Below, one piece after another: positions 1 to 12,800 of a stretch of 64,000 nucleotides of DNA; the first letter of the stretch is position 1; the number at the start of each line of letters is the position of its first letter. This stretch comes from Priapulus caudatus (taxonomy: Eukaryota > Priapulida > Priapulimorpha > Priapulimorphida > Priapulidae), in contig NW_014577126.1 of NCBI RefSeq assembly GCF_000485595.1, forward strand, positions 138,201 to 202,200, in the 5' to 3' direction. Under the pieces are notes generated by a model that was given only the letters and a program-made list of their open reading frames with translations, made no database searches and was not told where the DNA came from. The position numbers and the translations under genes are program-made.

Positions 1-232
1 GGAATGTTCCCCCTTCTTTTACACTTCTTGACCTTTGACCTTTGACCCCCAGCTTCGACATCCCAACTCGTTTTCGGATTACCCCCCCACGTCCCGACTT
101 TCGAATCCGTACGTCGAGCCGTTTAGATTTGTGCCCGACTGTTGACGCACGGACGAACGGACGGACGGACAGACGCACGCTCATGTGATTCTACAAGCTG
201 CATCTGACTATGTCAGATGAGCTAAAAAACAG
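1..232 (-). repeat. Dispersed repeat, same family as 57541-57752 in opposite orientation
   Basis: Read on the minus strand it begins with the palindromic TCATCTGACATAGTCAGATG, continues GCAGCTTGTAGAATC and a CCGT run, and ends with an AAGAAGGGGGAACATTCC-like tail. The copy at 57541-57752 has the same order of blocks. Similar short palindrome-headed repeats are common in marine invertebrate genomes. The family is unclassified. Confidence 0.75.
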
Positions 233-1259
233 TGTGCGCAGCCATCTCGGAATGTAGGAACATTGACCTACGGGAGACACAAGGACGGCTGTGCGTGAGC
301 GGGCCACTGTCTACACACATGCTCGACCTGAGACAGTAGCAGTGTGAATGGGTTGAGCTCCGATTACTGAACAACGTAACTCAACCATGTCGCGTGACCT
401 TCATTCGGAATCGAACGACCCCACCGTGTCTCACTGCGAGCAGCTTGCCGTCACGGCCAGCGGTCATTCCTCATCCAGCGGTCACAGCTGACCACCCTAG
501 GCATATTAACAGTTAGGGTTACACCCGCTCATAGAACCAAACAACTCAGGTTTTAGAAGGTAAACAGTTTATAGATTAGAAATTGCACAGGTAACACCCA
601 ATAATCTCCACTTGTATTTTTACTGCTACATTTTCCCCTCCATCATTTGTTACTTCGTTTTTTAGAGTATATAGTATAAAGTCTATTTAGACTAAGCATT
701 CTAAATTGGTTTTGCTCGCTTTCACATATTTATGTTTCATCGCTTGTATAGGTAAAACATGTACGCCCTTTAAAATATAAATTCTGTGCCTGTCAAATAC
801 CATGAATTTTCCCTTATCAAAAGACCATTCTTCTAAGAAAAGAAAAATCAACTCGACATTTGCGATCAACTATGGCGTATGCAGAAATATTGTTCTTTCC
901 AGAAAATTCTTCCAGACACACGCATGCACGCACGCCATACACACACACACACCTGGCAACAAATTCTAATACAACTGATCACTTCCTACTAGGGAGAGCT
1001 TACTAAGTGCTGGTGACACATGATTTATATTGGTGAATTTTCATATCTGTGAATGTAAAAGTGTTATATGGGCACTGCCAATACAGGGCTGATTTATGTA
1101 CAGCGAGCCGATCACACGAGTGATGCGGCCATACTTACAATCAAATTGTCCTTCTGAGGTAGTCAGGCGCAACCAGGCATGCAAAAACAACCATAGTCAT
1201 ACAATTAGACATGCATTCATTCATGCTGGCATGCATATAACAATTAATATGTACAGAGA
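233..1259. other. No recognisable gene; short CA tract near 905-955
   Basis: Only short shadow frames are present. There is a CACG/CA microsatellite at about 905-953. It lies in the intron (or beyond the last visible exon) of the myosin gene. Confidence 0.6.
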
Positions 1260-1415
1260 ATGAAACTCCACAAAGTGTAGGTGTAGGAGAATGAATGGTT
1301 ATAAACTTATATGGGGGGGGGGGCTGCACGGTGCCGCGAGTACGTGGCAGCGGGAAGGAATGCATAGTACAACGGGGAGGTGCACGGTGAAGGAAACACA
1401 TGGTAGATGTAATCA
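1260..1415. repeat. Left part of degenerate GGGAATGnATGGT minisatellite
   Basis: G/A-rich sequence with irregular repeats of an AATGAATGGT-like core. It resumes on the far side of the inserted element at 2132-2440. Confidence 0.6.
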
Positions 1416-2122
1416 AGAGCGTATAAAGAAGGAGAGCGTACAACGGAGAAATGCTGAAACCATGTTGCAGTATTAGTCGAATTAATAAACTTTCACCGTT
1501 TTATTTTGACGATTGTTTGCAGTATTATTGATCAGCTGGCCTACCTTGTTAATATAAAACAAACCGCATGTCCCTACGATGCCCCTACGCTGAGATAATG
1601 AGCGGTGAAAATCTGGTATTTTCCCCGAAAACCGACTCGAGATCACTTTTTACTGTGACTGTCTCTCGCTTAGAGATAACTTCGGGAAACCTCGCGTGTT
1701 TCCGTCAATAATTGACAAATGGAATGAATGACGTCTGTTATTGATTGCCATAGTGATGACCCCCACCTGTGCCCACCTCATGCTGGATGTAGTCAACTCT
1801 ATAGTACTGACATGAGTCAGCCCTACCATGGCGCTACACAGCGGCGACCGGAAGCAATACACTGGGCACAAAGTGAGAGACAGTAACAGTAAAAAGTGAT
1901 CTCGAGTCGGTTTTCGGCGAAAATACCAGATTTCCACCGCTCATTATCTCAGCGTAGCCTGGGCATCGTAGGGACATGCGGTTTGTTTTATATTAACAAG
2001 GTAGGACAGCTGATCAATAATAATCGTCAAAATAAAACGGGAAAAGTTTATTAATTCGATTAATACTGCAACATGGTTTCAGCATTTCACCGTTGTACGC
2101 TCTCCTTCTTTATACGCTCTTT
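1416..2122. mobile_element. Long-TIR fold-back element (MULE-like), 9-bp TSD
   Basis: Two arms of about 240 bp (1416-1655 and 1880-2122) are inverted copies of each other around a core of about 225 bp with no coding capacity. The ends read AGAGCGTATAAAGAAGG and its complement. The flanks carry the direct repeat ATGTAATCA (1407-1415 and 2123-2131). A 9-bp duplication with long arms suggests a Mutator-like or Foldback-type non-autonomous element. It split a minisatellite. Confidence 0.85.
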
Positions 2123-2131
2123 ATGTAATCA

Positions 2132-2545
2132 ACGGTTGATTGATACATGGTGGAGGGAATGGGTGTTGGGATCGAACAATGGAGGGAATACACTGTGCGG
2201 AAAATGCCTAATATAGTGCAATAAATGGTTAAATGGAAACGAATGGTAGAGAAGGCATGAGTGGCAGGGGAGATACATGGCGAAGGGAATGAATGGTGGT
2301 GGGGATACAACGAAGAGATAAGTAAATGGTTAAGGGGGAAATGAATGGTAGAGAAAGAATAAAATGTGGAGCATCTGGTGGAGTGGAATGCATGGTCAGA
2401 GTGAATGAGTCCTGGGGATGAATAAATGGTGTCAGGAGGAATAATACATTGTGTAAATAATGTTGTATGTGATAAATATAGAAAGAGAGAATAAGGGAAA
2501 GGGAGGGAGGGAGTGAGAGAGAGAGCGAGGGGAGAGAGATGAAGT
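2132..2545. repeat. Right part of degenerate GGGAATGnATGGT minisatellite and purine tract
   Basis: Irregular units built on GGAATGAATGGT and TGGAGGGAAT run to about 2440. A GA-rich tract follows at 2480-2540. The C-rich complementary frames are not genes. Confidence 0.6.
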
Positions 2546-3109
2546 TTGGCTGGATTGTAGTCTTGCGAAGATTGTAGGAGAATACATACATAGTGTGGTG
2601 GCTCACACTCTCTGTACCTAATACTACTACTATATATATACTACGGAACGACTGGTAAACAACATAATTACGTGAGTGTTTGTTAAGTATATTTAAACAG
2701 CAAAACTGGGAAAATACTAATAATTAGCTACGTTATTTACGTTAACCATAACACTAACAGTATTTACAAACTAGCTAAGTGCTCTAGGACACGTGTCACA
2801 AAACAACGTAAACGAACTACGAATTCACGGCAATATGCAACATGCGCTCCATCTTTTTTTAGAGACGACTGGCTGAGGAAACTGTAACGCTCTGCCTTCT
2901 ACACTAGTAACTTTCGCTAAGGCAAAAACTATACCCGATGAAAGGTAAAGAAGTGCATGCAGTAATCTACTTCCAGTAGACGCTGTCTCAACCATCCTGG
3001 AGCCGCGCTACCGAGACATAAATAGGAATAAAAACATGGTGCGATAATCCCCAGACGCGTTGAACTAGATCATGCAGACCCTCTCACAAACACCCTAAAA
3101 GTTACCCAT
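2546..3109. other. No feature seen
   Basis: AT-rich sequence without an open frame, repeat or conserved exon that I can recognise. Confidence 0.5.
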
Positions 3110-3350
3110 AGGATTCATGCACCCAGTAATCCTTCCTATCATCTTGTCCCAGGACCCTTTTCCAATAATCTGCCCCCAACACCCTCATCCATCACCCTGC
3201 CTTGAGCAACCTGTTCCAAACACCCAGCCTACGCACCCTCTCCAATGACCTTCCAATGAATCCAATTACCTCTACCAACTTGTCCTTCATACCCTACCCT
3301 ACCCTAACTCACTTTCCCACCACTCTGCTTCTAGCAATCTGGCCAAAACA
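3110..3350. repeat. Degenerate CACCCT/CCAAT-rich tandem sequence
   Basis: Units of roughly 15-25 bp carrying ACCCT, CCAATNA and CACC recur imperfectly. A similar stretch lies at 6370-6640. It has no coding potential. Confidence 0.5.
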
Positions 3351-3517
3351 CTCCTAGGGGCCAACTTAACACACGTTGTGTGCTGTCATTACTAGCAGGC
3401 GACTGGTTACTATTATGAACTCTACTAGCCTAAGACGCTCTTCCACGTTCACTACAACCACGTGTACTGCATGCTATAGCTGCAAGAAAAGTGGCTGGGA
3501 TAGAGAGCGAGAGAGTG

Positions 3518-3518
3518 A

Positions 3519-3566
<48 letters not shown>

Positions 3567-3567
3567 C
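3518..3567. repeat. (CACG)n microsatellite
   Basis: About twelve uninterrupted CACG/GCAC units, followed by a GAGA-rich purine tract to about 3720. Arg/Ala/Thr-His frames over it are artefacts. Confidence 0.95.
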
Positions 3568-3720
3568 ACAGAGGGGGAGAGAGTGGAGATAGAGAGCACG
3601 AGATAGAGGGTGGAGAGACAGAGCATGAGATAGAAGGGGGGGAAGAGATAGACAGAGAGATATAAGGGGCAGAGAGTAAGGGAGAGAGAGAGAGCAAAAG
3701 GGGGCGGAAGAGAGAGAGTG

Positions 3721-4694
3721 ATTTCTCAATCCACCCACTGCCTGTATGAACCTCTGCCTCCCTGCCACCTTTCCTCACACCACTGTCTCTTTCATCACCT
3801 CTCTCCTACCTCGCCATCAATATTTTACACCTAGCTTGCTTGCAGTCACACCCACCAATCACACACATGCACGCACATACATATATACGGACGAACGCGC
3901 GCACACATCCACGCACGAACACACAGGTGGCTCGTACAGCGCGCGCATTACACCCTGATGACCAGCAGGTGAAAACACGCCAGTCTGGCGGTCACACCTT
4001 CCTGGCTATGAATTACAGTTTACACTAGGCAGGATGCCGGAGCGGACGCAGGATCTCAGCAACGCGTGCACGCAGCCAGCAGTGCGCACGTACTCCTGTC
4101 TAAAGTACTGCCACGCTGTTATCGCTGTTCAAAGATTTATAGTTAACGCTAGTTTGTACGTATCTTAGACAGTTACGGGCTGCGATAAAACGAAGGGCAG
4201 TATCGCGCACAAAGGAACCAACACATTGCTAACTATAATTTAGGGGTAACTTTTGGCTTTGTAGTAAGATAAGCCACAACGCTGATCATAACAATGGCGT
4301 TACCTTTACGAAATAATCCTAAGCCTGCTGTTTACCATGCCTGGGCCTATCTATATTAAGCAGTGTGCCAGCACCTCATAGGAAACTGTATACTACCGTT
4401 AGCGGGTGTGTTAATATATATGCACATTTATTATTCAGCACAGAGAATGCTTGAAATATTCCTCCAGAACAGAGGGACGCCGCAGTACGACCAGTCAGAT
4501 ATGGACAAAGCAGCGTATTTTTCTTAAAATGGATTATGTAAACCTATTTTCCAACACTTCCTTGCCCAACTCTCCTCCTTCCTCCCTCCCTCCCGCCCTC
4601 TCTTCCTCGCTCTCTATCTTTTTCGCACACGCTCTCTCTCACGCGCACGCGCATGCACACTTCCTGTTCTAACCTAGACACCGATAGGGGGCTG
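3721..4694. other. No gene; short CA and CT microsatellite patches
   Basis: CA-rich patch at 3850-3925 and CT/CACG patch at 4575-4665. Nothing else is recognised. Confidence 0.5.
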
Positions 4695-5010
4695 TTAACC
4701 TAGCCGCTGGTAGCACTTGACAGCAGCTTTTCTCAGAAGGAGAGCCGAGCCAAGGGTCGCAAACCAAGACCGGCTCCCCGTACCTCTACCCTGCAGCATC
4801 TCTCCTTGGAGGGGATTTCGCTCAGTACGGTGCGCGCGAACCGATCCGGTCGCTCTCAGGGTAGGAGACGGATTGGACGGTGCACACCACACGGCTGCAC
4901 GGGTGGTAGGCATGCCAGCTATGCAAATTACCCCCGGAGATGACAATCGTGCGATACAACAAGTCAATAAATCATCGTAATTCTCGGGCAATTACGTACG
5001 GAGCGCAAGT
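4695..5010. other. GC-rich unexplained island with ATGCAAAT octamer
   Basis: A GC-rich, CpG-containing stretch stands out from its AT-rich surroundings. Overlapping frames of 98 codons (minus) and 87 codons (plus) cross it, but neither resembles a family I know. An octamer ATGCAAAT is at 4921-4928. It could be an exon, an RNA gene or a promoter of unknown kind. Confidence 0.3.
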
Positions 5011-5628
5011 AAAAAGAAAGGAGCGAGATATCTCCCTGTGTGCGCGCCCGCGCCATCCACGTAGTGGGAATGACTTGTCATACAGCTATTCACGACTGCC
5101 TATATATATAGAGCCAGGGGCAAAGAAAGAGGCAGCCGAGGAAGGCTGTCGAAACAAGTGGAACGGTAATGCAGGTGGACGACGTACACTGGCACACACA
5201 AGCGTTAGGGGCAGCTAGGATGACATAGTTACAGTAAACTGCCGACGGTAGGGGGAAGGGCAAGGTAGATGGCTAATTCACACAGTTACAGCCAGAAGCG
5301 GAGGCAATCAGAGAAAGGTGCTGTCAGATGGTAGGGTAACTGCTTACGGTTGTAAGTTGTAACCACAGGCACTTGGAACATTTCAACAATTATATTATAG
5401 TAAATAAACACGAAATGTATTTACTACCAGTCTTAATGTTTATGTATTCATTATGAACTAATAATTTTACGTAAATGCTGTTCACACGCTCTTCTGCAAC
5501 ATGGAATTTTACTGCACACACACACACCACTATGCACAAATTCTCTCACTTTCTGTGAGTTTTTGCACGGTGCACTGTCGTGAGTGTGGTGAAATTGTGT
5601 TTTGGAGAGAAGCGTACATAAACATTAA

Positions 5629-6116
5629 AGCTGCACTATGCGCATCCAAACGCTAATTTCTCCAGTACTAGACTAGCAAATACTTCATGTCATGCATAAT
5701 CACACTACCTTATGGCAAAATAAACACTAGTTCCTCCCATTTCAGTGCGCGTTTGCTTAAAACCCACAAGAAACAGGTGCGAAATCTGGTAATCTGGCGC
5801 TAACGCTAAATTGTTTGCCAAACAATTTCGCCAAGAATCGGTTAGGTGACGTCACATGTTTTTATCTTTGCTACACCCGTACTGTACCGCTGTACCGCTC
5901 CACGGTTGCTTGGCAAAGCAACGAGAAAGTGTCAACAACATCGGAGAATTTGAACAACATTGGAAGTATTTTCAAATGCCTTTTATAAGACAACGCGCAG
6001 TGAAATGGGAGGAACTAGAGTTTATTTTGTCATAAGGTAGTGTGATTATGCATGACACGAAGTATTTGCTAGTCTAGTACTGGAGAAATTAGCGTTTGGA
6101 TGCGCATAGTGCGGCT
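5629..6116. mobile_element. Palindromic MITE flanked by TTAA
   Basis: Arms at 5629-5760 and about 5986-6116 are near-perfect inverted copies; the ends read AGCTGCACTATGCGCATCC and its near-complement. TTAA stands at 5625-5628 and 6117-6120. A piggyBac- or Kolobok-like origin fits TTAA. The core (5761-5985) is non-coding. Confidence 0.85.
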
Positions 6117-6357
6117 TTAAGACTTTAGTAGTAAATACAAATTGTGTAGCAATTTTAAGCATTAGCAAGATAACAGCCGAGTAAATGCAGTGTTTCCTGC
6201 TATCTTGAACTGCGCTATATAAATAGTCTCAGGAACGCAGATCTATGATGTGTTCAAGTAATGATAGTCGAGTTTACAAAAAAATGATATTTTGTGAAAA
6301 AAATGATAAAATGATAAACGCAGTTCATGTTTTTCTGAATACAAACCCAATGCTCCT

Positions 6358-6645
6358 GGTTGGACACTTTATTAACCTAATCACCTATTAAACTTACCCC
6401 TATCACTTTCCTGTGGTACTATTACATCCACCCACCCACTCACCCACCTTGTCAGCAGTGCTTCTAATCCCTCCCTCTTCTTAACAACTTGCCACACCAT
6501 CACGTCACCATCCTACCCTACCCGTTCTCAGCACCCCCCTCCACCATAGCACCTACTAAGCACCCACATCCTACTCTACCTGCCCCCGTGCACCCTCATC
6601 TCACACAGCACTCTTCCTCTCCCCTCTCCACCTGCTGGTAGATGC
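6358..6645. repeat. Degenerate ACCCAC/CACC-rich tandem sequence
   Basis: Pyrimidine-rich imperfect units like those at 3110-3350, ending just before the myosin P-loop exon. Confidence 0.45.
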
Positions 6646-6693
6646 CGCATCATCCAGCCAGCAGCATCGTCAGGCGAACGCGTCGTCTCATAC

Positions 6694-6808
6694 CTTGAGG
6701 GGCTCCTGGAAGCTGGCGACATTCTTTGATCGATGCGACGCAGCAACATGCGCCAAGTACTGGATCACCTTCTTCGTGTTCTCCGTCTTCCCAGCACCCG
6801 ACTCACCT
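6694..6808 (-). CDS. MYH9/10/11-like: Myosin II P-loop exon (residues 181-218)
   Basis: This 115-nt exon follows acceptor TTTGCAG and ends at AAG before donor GTATGA. It completes the split Thr codon and encodes the Walker A P-loop GESGAGKT, the conserved helix [12 protein letters not shown], then [19 protein letters not shown], which is loop 1 (the 25/50K junction at the nucleotide pocket). The loop looks about seven residues longer than in vertebrate MYH9. The next exon (expected GELE...QLLQANP) is not visible to the left. Confidence 0.93.
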
Positions 6809-9800
6809 CTGCAAACAGAACGTAACACACAGTGATAGACACGCTTGCGCAGCCTTTCCCCGTCCCTACGCCAGGCTCACCTTGCAAACAGAACGTAGAC
6901 TAGAGCACAGTGTTGGTGACACAAGTTCTGAGTGACACACGCCCGCACAGCTTTTCCCGTCTCAGTGCCTTACATCCATGCTCCGTATACGTACATTTCT
7001 GCATTGTTGTGCTGGGTAACAAGCCCACAAATCGCGCTGGTAGTCAGATTTACGTATTGCCTTCCAATGCAGGCTGAAACATCTTGACGGTCGACAGCAC
7101 TACCTTTTTAAAGCAAATTCTACCCAAGTAAACGTAGGAAATTCTGCAATAATAAAAGTTAAAATGTTGAATGAGCATCTCACTTTTACAATGCGATGCA
7201 GCACACCATAGGCCGTGTGAATCATCCAAGATCTCTAGAAATGTTTACCCTTTGCCTTTACGACTGGGTCTTGATTTAACTAATCATGCCGCGTGAAGAG
7301 TCTGGTCTACAACTAAGCTGATGTGGAAGGGTTTGCAGCGTTCAGGAGCATAGAAATGGTGGGTGGGAGGGTTCGGAGCGTTCAGGAGCATAGAAATGGT
7401 GGGTGGGAGGGCTCGCAGCGTTCAGGAGCATAGAAATGGTGGGTGGGAGCACTGTGAGGGCTCACAGCGTTACAGGAGCATAGAAATGGTGGGTGGGAGC
7501 ACTGTGAGGGCTCACAGATTATTCGAACTTTCACAAACGGCAACATTAATAATTAGAGTGTGATAAACAAAAACATAAACATAAACATAAATATAACACA
7601 ACATAACATAATATAATAAAACATAACATAACACAAACATAAATCAAAAACAACATCTGTATTGAACACATTCTATTAAAAAGTAACAACATCAGTTAAA
7701 CCAATAATCTTGATTTAAGTTGATAATGTTGATCTTAATAATTATCTTGATGTTAATTTTGACAGCACGGCAGAATGAATGATGATGTATAGAACGCGGC
7801 GCGGTATTTTTATGATCGTTGCCAGCGCAGTCGGCGCGTGATTGGCGCGCAGTTGAGGCGCGGTGAGCGTTGCTAAGGCACAGTGCAAGCGTCGTTCGAA
7901 CGCAACACGATCTGATTGGTCGCAATAATGACGCAGTCCGCGCAGTGCAAGCGTGATGCGGGCGTGGTGTTGAGCGTGGTGAAAGCTTGTTGAGCGCAAT
8001 GAGATCGGGGTAAAGACGCACTTAGGTCGTAGTATAGACGTAGTTAGATCGTAGTATCGGCGCTGGGCCCGGCTGGGGCCCAATTGGCCACGCTCTCAAC
8101 CACGCTCACCACGCTCGGGCAAATTTTTTAGGACGGGGCGATCGTGATGAGCGTAGCTCTGGTGTGACTGGGGCCTTACTGGCCAGTAAAATTTGGAGCT
8201 CGGACATCCGAGTAATCAATCATTAGATAGACCACCAAACGTTCCCGTTGCTGCGTGCAACACATGAGCATTATGTTACCACGGATTCATTGAGCCAGTC
8301 TATATGTATAGATACATCATCATAAGCTGCTAAGAATTTCTGAAGCGCAACCAGTGTAGACGCTCTCATTTCTATAGATCTGACAATAAATACACAAAAT
8401 CCGCAACAAATAACAAATAGCTCAATCCGCATTATGGCGCTGTCACACCTCCGTATGAAAGCCAGCGTATACCGACGTATGAAAAATTTTGTGAATACGC
8501 TGGCGTACGTCGAATAAGTTATGGGTAAGCTTTGTATAAGTTAAGAGCACGCTGAAGCACGCTGAAGCACGCTGGTATACGTCGTAGTACGACGAAGGCA
8601 GTATGCCAGCGTATGCCTAGGGTCCCTGTATACAGAGAGTTGCGCCAACTCAGGATTTGACGCCATTTTGTTTCCAAATGGATCCTCACCGCTGCCGCTT
8701 AAGTACAGCGCTGTATGGATACGCTGTACAATGGTCCGTAGTAATTAATTAGACTAATCGTGCTTCAATAAAAGGCCGGGTCATACCAAAGACTTGAAAA
8801 ATGGTACACACGACTTCTCTGCTTAGCATTCAGCAAAATAGAGATAGAGTGTGGTAAGTTAACTCGCAGTGCTACCAGTGGACTAACCCCCTACTGTAGC
8901 ATTTACTGTGAAAGCAGCTGCGGGGCCTCAGGGTTACTGAAACGGAGATAGGCACCGCCCTATGCGCCATGTAGCTATGCGCTATGCGTATGAAGGCGCG
9001 GGAAGGATTTAAAATAATAATTTAATAATTAATTTGACTGGCGCAAACTTAATTAGCATTAAAAAATGTGTGCACAACTTTACGCAATATCAGCTACGAT
9101 ACTATCATACTAGTTAATAGATTAGCCCGTGAATACATGTTAAATTGAACTACAACTTGCAGAGCGTCTTGAACTAAGAAGAGAACTGCGAACACGCTCT
9201 ACCCACATCACGAAAACATCATACGAACAGCACGTAATCAAATGAAAGTGAATTTCGCACCCTGTGCTAGCACTGACGCAAGCCACCTGCTGCCGGTTCG
9301 GCGGCGATCAGCTGCTACTGGTGGCCGTCTAAGGTTGGATGATCTCAGCCTATGCCAAGTAAAATCAATTGAAATCGTTCAAGTGAGTAGGATCAGTAGT
9401 CTCTTCTCTCGGCACGCGGCTGGATTTTGACAGTCACACAGTGGCAAGGGGTCCCCACTCCCCAGCACAGGATTCCTAACGAGACCAACGGCGTGCGACT
9501 TATAACAAATTGGTTGAGTCTGGACCAGAGATTTAGCAGGAAATGTCGACGTAGATATTAGGGGGGGGGGTGCGCATGATGATATTCACACATTCAACTG
9601 CAGACACTGGCGGTCTTGGTTTTTGAGTTGCATCGAATTTTTCTGATATTATTTTCTTACTACAGTATATATATGTACAAAAATCCGAATGCCAGAAATC
9701 CGGACCACCCGTGAATCCGGAGTTTTCTAAAACTCTCAAATTTAAAGTTTGGAGCATTCAGAAGCATAGAAATGGTGGGTGGGAGGGTTTGGAGCGTTCA

Positions 9801-12800
9801 GAAGCACAGAAATGGTGGGTGGGAGGGCTCGTAGCTTTCAAGAAAGTGAACTGAGCCTGGGAGGAGTTTGCAGATCTGGGAGAGTGGAAACAAAGATGGG
9901 ATGGCTCGCTGGTTTCATGCTAAGTTTCAGCATCATCACTGGCGGTTACCTGTCCCAGATGGCTCCAAAGGCAAAGCAGCTGGTCCAAGAGTTAAAGTGG
10001 CCAGTTCTCGCTGTAAGGTGCTATACCTACTGTGAGCTCATCTATGTTGTAAAAATTCACTACAACTCATTTGTATTGCTACTTTCATAACATTTCTTCA
10101 GCAAATCTAAACAAAAGTACTTCTCTTATGAAAGTAGCACCACAGCAATGTTTACACATCCGGGACACAGCCGAGCAATCACAATTTTCATTAACAGTTC
10201 TTTTCTATGATAAAACAAGTTATAATTTATTATTCAATGTTTTTTCAGTACAAAATTGCGAAATTTGTTTAAATCATACGTTATCTACATTACTCATGCA
10301 ATCAGCAAACGCCAAAACTCTCTCCATAAAGTTTTCAAAATGCTCTAAGTAGTACTTCGGAGCACATTACTGGCTAATGAGAACATTTCGTGATGTTCTC
10401 ATACTGGAAGTATGCTCACAGACTCTATTGCGAGAACTGGCCACTTTTATAACGACTCAGAAATGTAGTTTTTATATATATCCTACTATTAGTATTATTA
10501 ACGCTCTTAGTCGCGTATCCAATAAATTACCTCCAGTAAGTGTAAAGTTCAGACACAGGTGCAAATTATAACTAGAGTAAAAGTGCAAGAGTACTATCTT
10601 GCTCGCTCACTGCACATCACGGTTTGAGGCAGAGGCAAGGTGGGGGCAAACACCGCAAGCGAGAATCGGATTACCCAAGCAGCATTCACTAACAATAATA
10701 TCCAGCCTGTCGGATTAAGATCGTGTCATATGTGCCAAGAGCATCAAGGAAAGCAGGCTGTGTTTTTAACAGTTCTACTGGAGCGTAAAGGGCTTAAGTA
10801 AGCGGCAATCTCGTTGACAGGCTTCCTTGTCAATAAAGACGGGAATGGATAACCACCTCCACACACACGCACGCATGCACGCACGCACGCGCGCGCATGT
10901 GCAGTGTGCACGCACATTATTATGCAGACAGACATACACAACACGCACGCACGCTAACCTGCTCACGCAGGCACACACGCCCAAACAGCACACCTGCTCA
11001 CGCTCGCACCTGTATACGAACACACGCTATCATTCGGCAAAGTTTCACGAAGGTGACGCTGAACCGGATGGCAGTTGAGCATCGCTTGCCGCCGGCATCG
11101 CGGGCCGGTTGCAGCTCGCTAGTAACGATTTGTGACAGCGAAGGGTCAAGATTTCCTCAAAATAACAATCGGATGGGCCATGAGTCATTGGCTGACTCAT
11201 ATGCCACACTGAGTAACCTACAGTACTCTGTATTGCTGACTCTCCCTCGCCCTCTCTTTCTCCCTTAACCCCCCCCCTTCCTCTTTATCTGTGATACACT
11301 CAATCATCTCGTATATAATATTACAAGCACCAGCATGGAACTAATAACCAGCAGACAGTTACATACATGTAAACTTCCTGCGATCCTGCAGTAATCAATT
11401 ACGCTACACTGAGAATGACCTCCCACTGATGAGTGAGTCAGCCTAGTATCCCTGGCAGCTTAGCATTACGTTTTACTTATAATACATGTACATGTATGCT
11501 CATTACTGCTCTAAATGTGTGACAACGTGGCAGTTATGGCAGAACTTTACCCGAAAACAAGGTAAGGATAAACAGTGACACCAACTATAGAGTACTGAAA
11601 AATGAATGAAAGCTCGAAAAACGATATACAAAAGTCTTTAAAAATATAGATGAAAGACAAACTTGAAAATGATCAATATTCATAGCGAATTTGATGAATC
11701 CATTAATTAACGAAGAAATCATGTGATGATGTGATGTACTTACGTGCACAGGATGGACTGGTCTTCTCTGTCTGCAAGAAACAAACAAAGACAAATTATA
11801 AATTATAATATAAATTAATCTTCATTCAACTGGCATTCATTTAGGCTGACAGTAGGATGTGTGAGATCAGCTCTAGTCTAAGCCACATGCAAAATGGAAG
11901 AAAGTGACGTTCGAACGTGATCAGCAATTATACATAAATTCTTAAAATTCAGAAGAGTGTACTGCTAGTGAATACTACTCGACATTTATATAAAACCGGC
12001 AGCAGGCATTGTATGGGCAGTCACCAATCATTAAAGCGAACAGAAGAACGAGAACAGAGAAGAGCGAATGAGAAGAGCGAACAGAGCCACAAATGTATGC
12101 AGTTCCGCATTGTAACAACACACTATTAAACATCAAAATTTCTTTCAATCAATGTATACAGTTGAACACCGTAACTTGTCGCCAATTAGTATTTAAAAGA
12201 GTACCTCCGACAACACTCTCCAATAGGGTTTCACACAAGTTGCTTTATAAACACGTGAAACAGTTCAACTAAGTAAATACTTAGTTGGGCTGATAGGGTC
12301 TATGTCCCCCAGGGTACTGCCGGAACGTACCCTGGGTACGGTCCGGTATACCGGAACGTACCCTGGTACTAAATACTACTATCTAATATGCCGGACCGTA
12401 CCTCGCCTACTCCACTAACGAGTCTAGGGAGTCGCCTACGCCTACTCCCTAACCCTAACGGTAACCCTAATTCTAACCCTAACCCTAACCATATCAGCTA
12501 GATAGTTACCAGGGTACGTTCCGGTATACCGGACCGTACCCAGGGTACGTTCCGGCAGTACCCTGGGGGACATAGACCCTATGAGCCTTAGTTGGACTGT
12601 GTCACGTGTTATTATCGTGATATTGTGATGACAGGATTTGTTCTGTTGAAGTCTGTAAGCACAAATCTTTACACGTCTTTCTTTCAATCAAAAGAATCAA
12701 TACTCGGGCATACATGAGAATATGATTTCACTGAAAGTCTGAAACTAAGTACTCTGTCAGACTGCATCAAACAAAAATGATATTTGATGAGAGCTGCCGA

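Noticed and set aside
3376-3778. Several open frames of 76-112 codons on both strands
   Set aside because: They are produced by the (CACG)n and GA-rich tracts and contain simple Thr-His-Ala-Arg or Ser-Leu repeats.
7328-7517. A CRISPR-like array
   Set aside because: Units are head-to-tail minisatellite copies without unique spacers, in a metazoan intron.
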